The translations under genes and the position numbers were made by a program. Of a stretch of 64,000 nucleotides of DNA, positions 11,478 to 23,109 are shown piece by piece. The notes beneath the pieces were generated by a model that was given only the letters and a program-made list of their open reading frames with translations, was not told the DNA's origin and did no database searches. Location: contig OX422215.1 in the NCBI GenBank assembly GCA_949130495.1, positions 10,145,302 through 10,209,301 of the forward strand, read 5' to 3'. Within the stretch, counting starts at the first letter, position 1; each line of letters begins with the position of its first letter. This DNA is from Sambucus nigra. Its lineage: Eukaryota > Streptophyta > Magnoliopsida > Dipsacales > Adoxaceae.

Positions 11478-13985
11478 ATGGACGAGAAGAATGAAAGGTT
11501 TGGTAATCTGTCCAGACCTCCACTCTTTGATGGAAACAACTTTGCTTACTGGAAAGTAAGAATGGTTGCCTTCATCCAAGGGACTTTAGGAGATGATGTC
11601 TGGGACATTATTGAAAATGGATACACTTATCCTACTAAACCAGCCACTGAAGGAAGTGATGAGAGGGTAAAGAAAATCTTAAGTGAGTTTACCCAAGAAG
11701 AGAAAACTATTTCTCGCAATAACAATAAAGGCAAGAATGCCATCTTTATGTCTATTAATGAGTATGAGTTCAAGAGAATCTCATCTTGTGCCACTTCTAA
11801 GGAAGCTTGAGATACATTAATCACTGCCCATGAAGGAGACTCAAGAGTTCAAGCTGCTAAAACTCAAATGCTTACCCAGCAGTAAAACTCTTTGATTATG
11901 TCTGACTCTGAGTCTTTTGATGACTTTTACATGAACTTAACTGATATAGTTACTAAGTTGCATGCTAATGGTATAACATATGATAGGAATGAGATTGTTT
12001 CTAAAATTCTAAGATCATTACCACAAAAGTTTGACAGCAAGAGGTATGCTATTGAGGAAATGAGTGATCAAAACCTTACACCTGAGTTACTCAGTAGCAA
12101 ACTTAGGACTGTGGAAATGGAATTAGACTTTAAGAAACAATTAAATCATTCAAAAAGAAAACAACCCAACTCTAACTTGAGTTTTGCCTCTAAGATATCT
12201 AAACTTGAGACTAATTTGATCAACTCGGACTCTGATGAGGAGTGTGATATAGACAAACTAGATAATCAGATTGCCTTAATGTCTAAACAATTTAAGAAAA
12301 TTGTTAAATTTAGAAACAAATAGGCATCTAAACAAGGCAAGCCTAATTATTCAACTGTGTCTAATCCCAAACCTCATGAGAGAGGTCTTGACAAACATCC
12401 TAAGGACAACAACTCCAGACCCAGCAGAGACCTTAAAAAGATTGAATGTTTTAGATGTGGGAAACTAGGTCACATTGCTCACGATTACAGAGTTAATCTG
12501 AATAAAATCAACACACACAATAGAGCCAATGTCTGTAAAACTTGGGATGATTCAAGTGACTCCGATGAAGAGGAACTTGAGTCATCAAATGTACTTGACC
12601 CTTTCATGTCCTTTTATGCTAAGATCATTTACAATGATGATATGCCTGTGTGTGATAATGATGCTCCTACTCCTGCTTGTGTGAATACTGCTTTGACTGG
12701 CCTAGATGCTCTATTATCTAAAAATGTTACTAGCTCTAGTTCTGTGTGTGTGAGTCAAAGTGATCTCGATAACGACGATGTAAATGGGTGCGTGAGTACT
12801 AAAACTGAATCGTTAGGGGTCACTACACACACTTAACTTAGCGACTCAGACACAAATGACCTCCCAGATATTCATACTTTGTATGCTAAAACTCTCAAAA
12901 AAGGCACTAGACTGGAGAAGACTGTTAGAGACCTGACTAAGAAATTAGATGATCTAAGTCTTATTGTGAAGCTGAATGCCGAAGAGTACACTAACCAGTG
13001 TTTGTCTCATCAATCTGAAATTGAAACTTTTGATAAAAAATTAAAAGAGTTGACTAAAACTAATGAAACCCTGGAAATGAAATACAAGGGAACATTATTA
13101 GAACTGGAGGAAACAAAAATAAAGACAGCTACTGTTTTCAAAAAAATTTCTAAGTTTGAAAACAATTCAAATTGTTTTACTGACTTTGTTGTTGACTCCA
13201 AGACCAATTCTGATGATAGAACCGGTATTGGATTTTGCCCTAAGAATAAACCACAAACTATAAATCTTGAACCTATTATGTTTGTGTCTGGGGGCAAAAG
13301 ACCAATTGAAACATGTCCAGATTTTCATTTTATTAAAAAGGAATTTGATCAAAAGCAACAACAGAAAGACATTGGAGAGTCTAGTAATTCTAAGGCTGAG
13401 ACTACACTTAAGACTAAATACGTCTGTCCTTTGATCAAAAAGACTGAATCTACCTTTAAAACCAGACCTCCTAGGAATAGGAATTCTGAACATAATGCTG
13501 TTAAACCCATATTTAGAAGTTTTCCTAAGGAAGTTCATCCCTCAAGAAATCAATATTGCTCCTACTGTGACATTTATGGTCATTCCTTTGAAGGTTGTTA
13601 TGCTAGGCGTCTAAACACCCCTGTGTACAACACTTCTGTCTACAAGAACTTTAACTATTCTAGGCAAAATCGTAACCATTATGTCCTTCCAAGACAACCT
13701 GACAAGAACTCTAACTACAGGAATAGAAAGACCAAAACTAAGAGTTCATTTAAGAGAAAGGATCCCAGAAACTTTTCTAAACCAAAAGCTCAAATTTTCC
13801 ACCATAATCAGGTTGTTGCTCCAAATGTTTTTCGACAAAAAGCTATTTCTCAAAAATTTTATCAAATGAGGGCAAACTTGCGCAAAATTAAAACTAGAGC
13901 TATTTGGATTAGAAAAGATGATCTTTTACCCCAAATGAAGTGTAACATTGTTATCACTGTCTTAAAAACTGAACACACTTCATCT
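11478..13985 (+). pseudogene. gag: Copia-1 gag (broken)
   Basis: The capsid-like protein would package element RNA in cytoplasmic particles. The start ATG at 11478 lies 64 bases after the primer site. The first 110 residues carry the UBN2-type gag opening, with a FDGNNFAYWK motif near residue 16. A zinc knuckle at about 12448-12490 reads CFRC-GKLGHIAHDY: the last cysteine is replaced by tyrosine. A second knuckle, CSYC-DIYGHSFEGC, at about 13556-13600 is intact. An acidic, serine-rich stretch follows the first knuckle and a coiled-coil-like lysine/glutamate segment lies at 12890-13150. The frame is continuous with pol but interrupted by stops at 11808 (TGA), 11883 (TAA), 12321 (TAG) and 12834 (TAA). 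The first replaces a conserved tryptophan (TGG to TGA). Confidence 0.9.
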
Positions 13986-16945
13986 GGTTAGTACTTAGAT
14001 TCAGGATGCTCCAAACATATGACAGGAGATGAAACCAAACTCTTAAACAAAACCAGATTTGCTGGAGGCAAAGTAGTCTTTGGTGACGGAGTTTCATCCC
14101 AGATCATAGTTAAAGGAACCCTAAAAGAAGAGGGAATACCTACTCTCGAAAATGTACTATTAGTTAAAGGCCTTAAAGCCAACCTCCTAAGTCTATCACA
14201 ATTTTGTGACTCTGACCATACAGTTACCTTTTCAAAGAACAATTGTAAAATTCTAAATGATAAAGGTAAATGCATTATTACCGGATTTAGAACACCTGAC
14301 AATTGCTATACTGTCAAGACTGGTTCTGAAACTTGTAACATTGTCAGAATGGATGACAATGAAATCTGACATAATCGTATGGGTCACCTAAGTTATGATA
14401 TCCTTGGTAGATTGTCTAATCAAGAGATTGTTAGAGGAATTCCTAAAATTAAACCTATTTCCAGTGTTGTCTGTGGTCATTGCCAGGAAGGAAAAATAGT
14501 TAAGACTTCGCATAAAAAAGTTAAAGACATTCTCACCTCTAGACCTCTAGATCTCATCCATATGGACCTTATTGGTCCCTCTAGAACTGTTAGTCTTTGT
14601 GGACACAGTTATATCCTTGTCATGGTTGATGATTTCACACGATTCACTTAGGTTGCCTTCTTGAAACAAAAATCTGACACGTTTCAGAATTTTTTGAAAA
14701 TTTTACTAAGAATTGAAAATGAGAAGGACACACAAGTCAATCGCATTCGTAGCGATAGAGGGGGAGAGTTCATAGACACAGAAATAGTTGAATATTGTGA
14801 CTACAACGGTTACAAACACGAATTCAGTGCCCCTAAGACTCCTCAGCAGAACGGTGTTGCCGAAAGGAAAAACCGAACTCTTCAAGAGATGGCACGTGTC
14901 ATGTTGCATGCCAAATCCCTACCTAAGTATTTCTGGGTATAATCTATTAGAACTGCATGTCATATTATTAATAGGGTTTACCTTAGGAAAAACACTAAAC
15001 AAACCCCTTATGAGTTGTGGTACGGTAAGAAGCCTAATCTGAAATATCTAAGAACTTTCGGAAGTCAGTGTTATGTCTGTAAAGACAGAGAACATTTGTC
15101 TAAATTCGAGACGCATGGTGATAAAGCCAGCTTCTTAGGATACTCTCCAAATAGTCATGCTTATCGTATATACAATCTGCGTACTAAGACCCTTATGGAA
15201 TCGATAAATGTAATTGTAAGCGACACTATTGTCGAAAATAAGATATCTGAATCACCTATTGTGGTTGAATCTGAAAATGATTTCAAAACTGATTCACCAG
15301 AAATAGATGACTCATTACCTATTGAGAGTCCAAAAATACCTGGCTGGGTCTCTAAAGATCATCCCATTGACAACGTGGTCGGTAATCCTAATGAGCCAGT
15401 CTGTACTAGATCCCAGTTAAGAAATTATGCTAATTATGCATGTTTCGTCTCCCTTGTGGAACCGAAAAATGTTAATGAAGCATTGAATGACACACACTGG
15501 ATTTCTGCGATGCAGGAAGAACTTTTACAATTTGTCATTCACGATGTCTGGTATCTTGTACCGCAGCCTCAAAACAAAAACGTTATTGGCACACGTTGGA
15601 TCTTTAAGAACAAATCTGATGAACATGGGGTAATCCTTAGAAACAAAGCTAGACTAGTTGCTCAAGGTTACTCACAAATAGAAGGGATAGATTTTAGCGA
15701 GACATTTGCCCCTGTCACTCGTCTTGAATCTGTTCGACTTCTTTTCGCCATAGCGTGTCAATTAAAATTTACACTTTATCAAATGGATGTCAAGTCTGCC
15801 TTCCTCAATGGAATTCTGTCCGAAGAAACGTATGCAAAGGGTTCATTGATCCAAAATACCCAGACCATGTCTTTCGTCTAAAAAAGGCTTTGTATGGCTT
15901 AAAACAAGCTCCTAGAGCTTGGTATGAACGCCTTTCCAACTTTTTGTTGGATAAGGGTTTTAAGAGAGGAGGTAATGACCAGACCCTCTTTGTCAAACAT
16001 TTTGACAAAAACATTATTATAGCCCAAGTCTATGTAGACGACATCATCTTTAGGTCTACTTCAACATCTGAAGTTAAATCTTTTTCTGCTATTATGCATA
16101 AGGAGTTTCACATGTCCCTTATGGGGGAGCTACAACTTTTCTTAGGATTTCAAGTGAAACAGAATTCTGATGGACTATTTGTCTCTCAAACTAAGTATGC
16201 CTTAGATCTCGTTAAGAAATTTGGTTTAGATAATGCTAAAGTTTCCAAAACGCCTATGAGTACTACTGTTAAATTATGTAAAGATGAAAATGGAAAGTCA
16301 GTTGATTCCACACTTTATCGTAGTATGATTGGTAGCCTACTCTATCTAACTGCCTCGTGACCAGATATAATGTATGCTGTATGTCTGTGTGCTCGTTACC
16401 AGAATAACCCTAAAGAGAGCCATTTATCGTGTGTAAAACGTATAATAAAGTACATAAAGGGCACTCTTAATCTTGGACTTAGGCACACTAATGATACCTG
16501 TAGCACCATCATAGGGTATACTGATGCTGATTGGGCCGGTTGTACTGATGACAGTAAAAGTACATCAGGTGCCTGTTATTATGTCGACAATAATTTAGTA
16601 GGTTGGAGTAGCAAAAAACAGAATTGCACATCTTTATCTACGGCTGAGTTCGAATATATAGCAGCAGGAAGTTGTTGTGCTCAATTTTTATGGATAAAAC
16701 AGATGTTAAGCGATTATGGGATTAAAGAAGATCAATTACAATTGTATTGTGACAATCAAAGCGCTATTAACATATCTAAAAACCCGGTTCAACACTCGCG
16801 AACTAAGCATATTAAAATAAGACATCATTTTATACGCGAACTTGTTGAAACTAAGGAGTTAGAAATCCACTACCTGCCTACTGATCTGCAACTTGCAGAC
16901 ATGTTCACTAAACCTCTAGACTATAACAGATTTCTGTATTTGTGA
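13986..16945 (+). pseudogene. pol: Copia-1 pol: protease-integrase-RT-RNase H (broken)
   Basis: Copia domain order is clear. Protease: DSGCS near 14000. Integrase: GAG-pre-integrase zinc region about 14370-14520 (H...H...CGHC), then catalytic D in HMDLIGP (about 14560), D in SDRGGEF (about 14750) and E in VAERKNR (about 14860). RT: ARLVAQGYSQ, then YVDD intact at about 16030. RNase H: YTDADW (about 16520), STAEFEY and YCDNQSA, ending with ADMFTKPL. Breaks: stops at 13989 (TAG), 14367 (TGA), 14649 (TAG), 14940 (TAA) and 16358 (TGA), and a deletion with frameshift near 15835 between EETY and GFIDPKYPDHVF. At least three stops replace conserved tryptophans and one an arginine. Confidence 0.95.
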
Positions 16946-17017
16946 AATTCTATAGGTATGGTATGTGCTGATTAATCTCTTAAGACCATAATTTTTTACC
17001 CTTTGTCCATTTGAGAC

Positions 17018-17032
17018 AAAATGGGGGAGAAA
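17018..17032 (+). other. Internal purine tract with upstream hairpin (Copia-1)
   Basis: AAAATGGGGGAGAAAT lies about 70 bases after the RNase H stop. Directly before it TTTGTC and GACAAA form a 6-bp stem with a 7-base loop (about 17001-17019). The same hairpin-plus-tract arrangement occurs in Copia-2 at 28686-28714. It may be a second plus-strand primer. Confidence 0.6.
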
Positions 17033-17286
17033 TTTTGAGTCTTACGGGATCAATGTTTTGTTCACATTTCAACTAAACTGCTTGATCTTAGTGTGAATAT
17101 TTGCAGGAATCTCTTCTACTGATTGTCTACCTTTTCTAGTGTACAAATTTGTAAATAGTGGAGTTATGTAATTTTTGACTTTCTAGGAAATGGGTGGATA
17201 GTATCTTTTGTATAGGACTAGGTTTTATTTTTTTTGGTTCCCTAAGAGTTTCAGCTAACTCAAAGGAGATTTTGTCTCATATTTCC

Positions 17287-17297
17287 AAAGGGGGAGA
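17287..17297 (+). other. Copia-1 polypurine tract
   Basis: AAAGGGGGAGA ends one base before the 3' LTR and would prime plus-strand DNA synthesis. Confidence 0.9.
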
Positions 17298-17298
17298 T

Positions 17299-19268
17299 TG
17301 AAGCACCTTATACCTTTGACTTACTTAAGTCTATATTGTATAAGTGCTCAACTAATTTGGAAATAGTGACAAAATTGGTTGTCTAACCTAGAATCCAAAG
17401 ATCCTCAGAATTATTCTCTCTAATCCTCTTCAATGATCCAAGAAGGTATAAATTGAATCACACTACACACATTAGAAGTGCATACATGTGTATATATTGC
17501 TTAAAATTGATTGTGTGTTAAATTCCCCTTAAAATGGTGTTTTAATAATTTTTTGGGAATTTTTAAACATTTTTAAAATAATGTTTTCATTAATAAAAGT
17601 GTGATTATAAAATTTGTGGGGTTAATATGCTATTTTGAAATTTTCATTTTTCATTGGAATGTTTGATTGGGTAGAATGTAAATGAGCTAGAGACTTCATG
17701 GTGCTGCATGTAATTATTTTTTACGCGCGTTTGCAAGCCACTTATATGCCAACACTTGTCACGTTCCTGATGTATCAATTTGTGTTTGTTATGTGAGAGG
17801 GTTGCCTGGTGGTTTGCTGATCGTTAGATCAATCCTTATCGATGGCATGCATGTGTTTTAAACCTATCCATGTGCTATCTCTATGGACCAATTACATTCA
17901 ACTTAACCACCGTTGTTTTATAACCCTTAGATTAAGTCAATATTAGGAAGACTTAATCTCAGCCCTTGATTGCCATCGACTATCCAGAATCTTCCTCCAC
18001 TCCTATAAAAGCCCTTTATTTCTCAACCTTTCAAGACTTTTAGCAGTCGTCATTTCTGAGAGAGAAAAAATAGAGAGAAGAGAGAAGTGAGAGAGAAGAG
18101 AGAAAAGAAAAGAGAAAAGAGAGAGAAAGGGAAACTGTGTTAGCCAAACCCTAACCCTAACCCTAAACACTTCAAATCTGATTCAAACCTATGTATATAC
18201 AAAACCCCAAACACAACCTTGAGTGTTTGAGAGAGAGTGGTGTTACTGGTTTGTTCATATTGAAGCTGTAACCTCTTGATCTGTGATCTTATTACCAACT
18301 TAAACATTCGTGTGAAGATCTATATTTCTTTTTCATAGAAATTGTAGATCTACACTTTGCATGTTATATTTCACTAGATCTGCATGTTTCTTTCTCGATT
18401 TAAGAAAATCTTTACTGATTTAGATCTGTAAATATTTTATGGTTTCTATTCTTACGAAACTTAACCTTGACCTAGTTGGATTCACACTTGGAGATTTTCA
18501 ATCTCAAAAATATTTTTAAAACAGAGATTGATTAAGGTCTTAACCGATTTTGAAGCAAGATTTCTGTGGAATCTGGGATATATTAAATGTCAAAAAGGTT
18601 TCAAGTTCTGTAAGAAAGAAAGAAAAGAAAATCGCAGCATATAGTCTTTATATGTAATTTATAGGACTGTCTGTAAAAACTAAGTGTGTGTGAGTTCATG
18701 CATGTTGATAGGAATCACATCACAAACACTTAACACACTACTACACTGGAAGTGTTGTGAATAAGATCAAAGATTATTGAGTCGACGCAAGGAAGCTAAA
18801 GCAAAAGGAAGTTATCAAACTGGAAGAACATCATCAACAATCAGATCTATGAGAAGTTAGAAGGACACCAAGTGGGGTATATTCCTAAACTTAGAATAGG
18901 TTGATTTGTGTGCATGTATGTTGTATTGTTTGTAACTGCTATTTGTTGTTAGTGAATTTTTTACTTTTGTGACTTAGAAGTCACCGTGGATGTTTCCTCT
19001 ATTCGGAGAGGTTTTACCACGTTAAAAATTGTGTGTTCTGATTATCTTCATCTACTCATCTCATTCTATAGTGTGCTGAATTTTTGAAACTGTCTTTGTT
19101 TTAAAACTGATTACAAAGTCTTGATTATTCTCGTACATAAGTTTTTGTAAACACATCTTGTTGTTTATAAGTTTTATTTTCAAAAGAAAAGGGTTTCTTC
19201 AACAAACATCTCGAAGTTGCTTATACAGTTTAATTTTGTTTTAAACGGCATTAGCAATGTTTCTTTCA
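17299..19268 (+). repeat. Copia-1 3' LTR
   Basis: 1,970 bp, TGAAGCACC...TTTCTTTCA. It differs from the 5' LTR at roughly 28 sites plus two or three small indels, many of them C/T or G/A transitions. Confidence 0.95.
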
Positions 19269-20282
19269 AGAAAAACATTAACAAGAATAATCTAATTTGG
19301 ACAATTAATAAAACCCGGAGTTGTCACCTTCTAAATTCTCATAAAAGCTTAATTTGAGTTCGGTGTCAACGAATATTCTCGAAATTACGCATGAAAGGTC
19401 GTGAATAAGGAGCATGCGTGATATACAAAATTAAATCTCCTAAGTTTAATACGGAGAACAATTAACCCATTAAAACTATCTTAAACTCATCATACAATAA
19501 GATAGCAACTAATAACCCATGTGAGTTTAATAATCTCAACCTAGATTAAATTACCTACAAGGCATAGTACATGATATGTATTTAATGAAAGAAATTAATA
19601 AAGCAAGTAACCTAATTAATAAAAGCAATAACCTAGTTATCAAAGCAAGAAATAGCAACAAAAAAGTTTGAAAAGAAGACGCTAAGTAGTAAGATCTTAC
19701 AAACCAATGGAATGGAACCCTAGGAGAGAGAAAGAGATGAGCTCCCAAATCTTTTCTAAACTAACACTAACCTAAAAACTGAATATATCTAACAAATATT
19801 CAACTTACAAATATGTAGTAAGTTGTATTAAAAGAAAATGGAAAAGAAAACAATAAGCCAAATTGTAAAAAATAACTACTTGCATCGATCGATCGATCAA
19901 ATCCCATCGGTTGATCAACGAAACTGAAAATTTCCTACTGTCTTCCTCCTATGATAAAAAATGAATCTTCGATCAATCAATCAAATTCCATCGATTTATC
20001 AACACTCTGTTTCAAACCAATATTTTTCCTCAAAAACTAAGAAGATGCGTCTCGAGAAAAGTATCATAACTTGACCGTTAGGAACTGGATTAATGAAGTA
20101 GGAGGCTACACGAAGATTGATCGGAGGGATAAAACTTTTGTTAAGAGTTTGGTCACGAAGTTCGAACGCTGAAATAATTAAAATGAACCTGAAGTTGCGT
20201 AGCGCATTGAAAACTTCCCGAATAGCAGCAATTGCACCTTTAAGCGTTCCAATACCTAAAAAATCTCAAATAAACCTTGATA
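19269..20282 (-). repeat. LTR-like repeat copy B, right part
   Basis: Continuation of 9114-9425 after Copia-1; it starts with the second AGAAA. It includes the AAATTACGCATGAAAGGTCGTG block shared with copy A, and a (TCGA)-rich patch with CATCGATCGATCGATC at about 19883-19900 and a diverged echo at 19970-20000. The minus-strand frame at 19551-19748 is not recognised. It ends in a TA repeat that received the MITE. Confidence 0.4.
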
Positions 20283-20303
20283 ATATATATATATATATAT
20301 ATA

Positions 20304-20704
20304 GGGAGAGGATCACAAGTGAACCTAAAAACTGAAATTGGTAATGAACCTTAACCTAACAACCCATTAATTTTAATTCCTATAGTATAATTGGTCCGCT
20401 CCAGCGAAAATGGACACGCGTGTGACCGAAGACACCCTTACCCCTACCCTTCACCCCCACCCATACCCCAACCATGGCAGCAAAAAAAAAAAAGTTTCTA
20501 GAATGTTTACTCAGAGCTAAGGGCTGCCATGGTGGGGGTGGGGGTGGGTAGGTGTGTGTAAAAAAATATTCGATTGACACGTGTGTCCGTTGCCGCTGGC
20601 GCAGACCAATTACAATTAAGGAATTAAAATTAATGGGTTGTGAGGTATTTTTTTTGTTAAGGTTCATTAAAAAGTTTGATTTCTAGGTTCACTTGTGATC
20701 CTCT

Positions 20705-20707
<3 letters not shown>
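20304..20707. mobile_element. Foldback MITE inserted in a TA microsatellite
   Basis: Terminal inverted repeats begin GGGAGAGGATCACAAGTGAA (20304 inward and 20707 inward, 23 bp perfect) and the complementarity continues for about 95 bases (20341-20395 against 20604-20670). Even the centre is self-complementary: CCATGGCAGC.. near 20474 against GGGCTGCCATGG near 20521, with a C-rich arm facing a G-rich arm. TA repeats lie on both sides. No transposase. The frame at 20380-20667 on the minus strand is an artefact of this structure. Superfamily is uncertain (Mutator-like or other). Confidence 0.8.
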
Positions 20708-20744
<37 letters not shown>

Positions 20745-21544
20745 GTGATGTATCAGGTAGGCTCCCTAAGGGGAAGAAGTTTGTTGATACTTCTACAAAA
20801 GAATCCCGTGTACTTGGGAGGATTATGTACCTAAAACAGTTGATTTGGAGAAGACATTTGCAAATCAGACGCCATTAACGGAAGTAAAAACGGAGACGTG
20901 GTCTTGGGAAAAAAAGATCTATATTAATCAAGTTCTCAATTTCTATTAATCATTTGTGGAGGATATATAGGATGTCAGATCTAATAGGAATAGTGGTACA
21001 ACCATTTATAAAGGAGCCGATGTTGGGGATGGACTTAAGCATTTTCATGATATTCGTAGTGCGATGTTGTACGACGTATGGATAAGACTTTCTGGGCTTA
21101 TATTATGAATTCATATGATATTGACCACTATGAGAGGAGATTGGACAAGTTTAAGCATTCATGCACTAAAGAACATTAGTTTATCATGCCTGATTTTTGG
21201 TATCTTGTAGCTAATGCACTGAAGCTTATGGTAATCATGATATCCAAACTTCAATGCTTAATTTTCGTGCCATTTAAAGTTGTGGAAAAATATATAATAG
21301 AAGAGAATCGCATAGTCTTCATCCTCAATATCTCAAATTCTCATTGGGTAAATTTGAAATGCACCCCATACCACCATTTGTCTCTCACTCGAGATCTAGG
21401 TCAACTCGAGATGCTCTTGAGTGGGCTAATATGCTCAAGGCTCATGTGAAGACTTTTCAGAGTTTATGCCCGAAAGACATTGCGACGAAAGATGAACCAT
21501 GCTTGATTTTGTCGGATGAATATGAGGACTTGAATGTGCCTTGA
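20745..21544 (+). pseudogene. OTU-like cysteine protease domain, transposon-borne remnant
   Basis: Translated with frame corrections, this resembles the C-terminal protein of plant Mutator-like elements that pair a GRP.GKK..STKR opening with an OTU-like fold. Visible segments: GKKFVDTSTK near 20777; VEDI-stop-DVRSNRNSG near 20955, where the usual N-C-G of the catalytic cysteine reads N-S-G; MPDFWYLVANALKLMVIMI (21186 onwards); and NSHWV near 21340, where the catalytic histidine of the fold is expected. Stops at about 20947, 20968, 21105 and 21178 and a frameshift after NSHW show it is dead. ORFs at 21186-21449 and 21344-21544 are fragments of this one frame. An Ulp1-type protease is the main alternative. 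Confidence 0.5.
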
Positions 21545-21919
21545 GGCTTGACTGTGCATTTTGTGGAAATACGTAACTTTTTGTGGTTATAGCATTAATT
21601 ATAACTTTTTGTGGAAATATGTATTTTTTTGTGGTTAGCGCATTGATTGTAACTTTTTGTGGTAAAATATGAAATATATCGTTTATGTGTTGATATCATT
21701 GGTTATAACATGTGTTAACTTTTTGTGGTGAAATACGAATATCATTTATTGTGTTACTATCATTGCACGTGATCAATTAAATAAAAGTATCAATTGTCCT
21801 CACATTATATAAGGAATTTACTTATAAAATACATTACACGACCATATATTGCCGTAATCTAGCTAAGCGCAATGACACCACATCGTGACATAGAATACAA
21901 CGGTGACACCACGCCGTGA
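21545..21919. other. Downstream of the OTU-like remnant: T-rich short repeats
   Basis: AACTTTTTGTGGT/GTGGAAATATG words recur four or five times between 21570 and 21735 at roughly 45-70 base spacing. No coding sequence. From about 21870 the CGTGAC/CGGTG wording of the adjacent array begins. Confidence 0.5.
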
Positions 21920-22895
21920 AGAATAACAACACGGTTCCTTCATGTCATGGTATTTAGACACTGTTAGGGATACAAATTGTAATTTTAAACCACAGTGTCA
22001 TCTCATTGTGGCACTCAAACTCATGGTTGGCTTAGACCGTTAGGGATAACATCAAGGTTCCTTTAGGCCGTGGTATTTAAACAGTGTTGGGGGTAAAAAT
22101 TATAACATTAAACCATAGTGTCATCTCAATATGGTACTCAAACTCACGGTTGGCTTAGACCGTTACGGATAACATCGCAGTTCCTTCAGGCCATGGTACT
22201 TAAATAGTTTTGAGGGTAAAAATTATAACCTTAAATTGAGATTTCATCTCACCGTGGTACTCAAACTCACAGTTCGCTTAGACCATTAAGTATAACATCA
22301 CGGTTCCTTTAGGCCGTGGTATTTAGATAGTATGGGGTGTAAAAATTATAACCTTGAACCATAATGTTATCTCGCTCTGGTAATCAAACTCAGGGTTAAC
22401 TTAGACCGTTGGGGATAATATCACGATTCCTTCATGCTGTGGTATTTAGACAATGTTAGGGGTAAAAATTATAACCTTAAACCACGGTGTCACCTCACCG
22501 TGGTACTCAAACTCACAGTTGGCTTAGACCATTAGGGATAACATCATGGTTACTTTAGGTCGTGGTATTTAGTGTTAGGGTAAAAATAATAACCTTAAAC
22601 CACGGTGCCATCTCACCGTGGTACTCAAACCCACGGTTGGCTTAGACCGTTAGGGATAACATCATGGTTCCTTCGGGTCATGGTATCTAAATAGTGTTAG
22701 TGGTAAAATTTATAACCTTAAACCATGATGTCATATCACAGTGCTACTCAAACTCACGGTTGGCTTAGATCGTTAGGGGTACCATCATGGTTCCTTCAGG
22801 CCGTGGCATTTAGACACTGGTGGGGCTAAAAATAATAACCTTAAACCACCGTGTCATCTTACCGTGGTACTCGATCCCATGGCTGGCTTATACCG
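21920..22895. repeat. 123-bp tandem array with a CCACGGTG/CACCGTGG hairpin per unit
   Basis: The marker GGCTTAGACCGTTAGGGATA and its variants start at 22029, 22152, 22275, 22398, 22521, 22639 and 22762: spacings of 123 except one of 118. About eight units in all. In well-preserved units CCACGGTG-(6 bases)-CACCGTGG forms an 8-bp stem (22482-22503; 22600-22621). CACGGT words also dominate 46390-46690 on the other side of the PMD gene, suggesting subterminal repeats of one DNA transposon. Confidence 0.85.
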
Positions 22896-23109
22896 CGATG
22901 TTTAAATCAAACAATATATTATATACCATATACTTTCATAAACATAATATTAAAGGCCCAAATCTAAAATACAACAACTTTGATGAAACTCACATACGGT
23001 GAAATTCATTAAACAACAACATAGTACATCCAAAACAACAATATTACATATAAAATTATTTGAATAACATACGAAACCAATAATAAATTATTTGAAAGAC
23101 TGTTACAAC
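22896..23109. other. Spacer between array and PMD gene 3' end
   Basis: AT-rich; probably the 3' untranslated part of the minus-strand PMD gene. The 60-residue plus-strand frame at 22820-23002 overlaps the array and is not considered real. Confidence 0.4.

Larger units (their letters stand above)
9426..19268 (+). mobile_element. Copia-1: complete Sirevirus-like LTR retrotransposon
   Basis: A 9.84-kb Ty1-copia element with all structural parts in order: 5' LTR, tRNA-Met site, gag, protease, integrase, RT, RNase H, hairpin plus internal purine tract, terminal purine tract, 3' LTR. Perfect AGAAA duplications flank it. The long gag with two zinc-knuckle regions, the integrase C-terminal wording and the duplicated purine tracts point to the SIRE/Maximus (Sirevirus) lineage. 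No envelope-like frame lies between pol and the 3' LTR. The two LTRs differ at about 28 positions by eye (1.4%), so the insertion is young, perhaps 0.5-1 million years with commonly used plant rates, yet the coding region is already broken. Confidence 0.92.

Noticed and set aside
13010..13538. Minus-strand frames across Copia-1 gag
   Set aside because: Shadows of the plus-strand gag frame.
16946..17298. Envelope-like gene after Copia-1 pol
   Set aside because: Only about 350 non-coding bases with purine tracts; no open frame.
21920..22895. CRISPR-like array
   Set aside because: Units are contiguous 123-bp tandem repeats with no spacers, in plant DNA.
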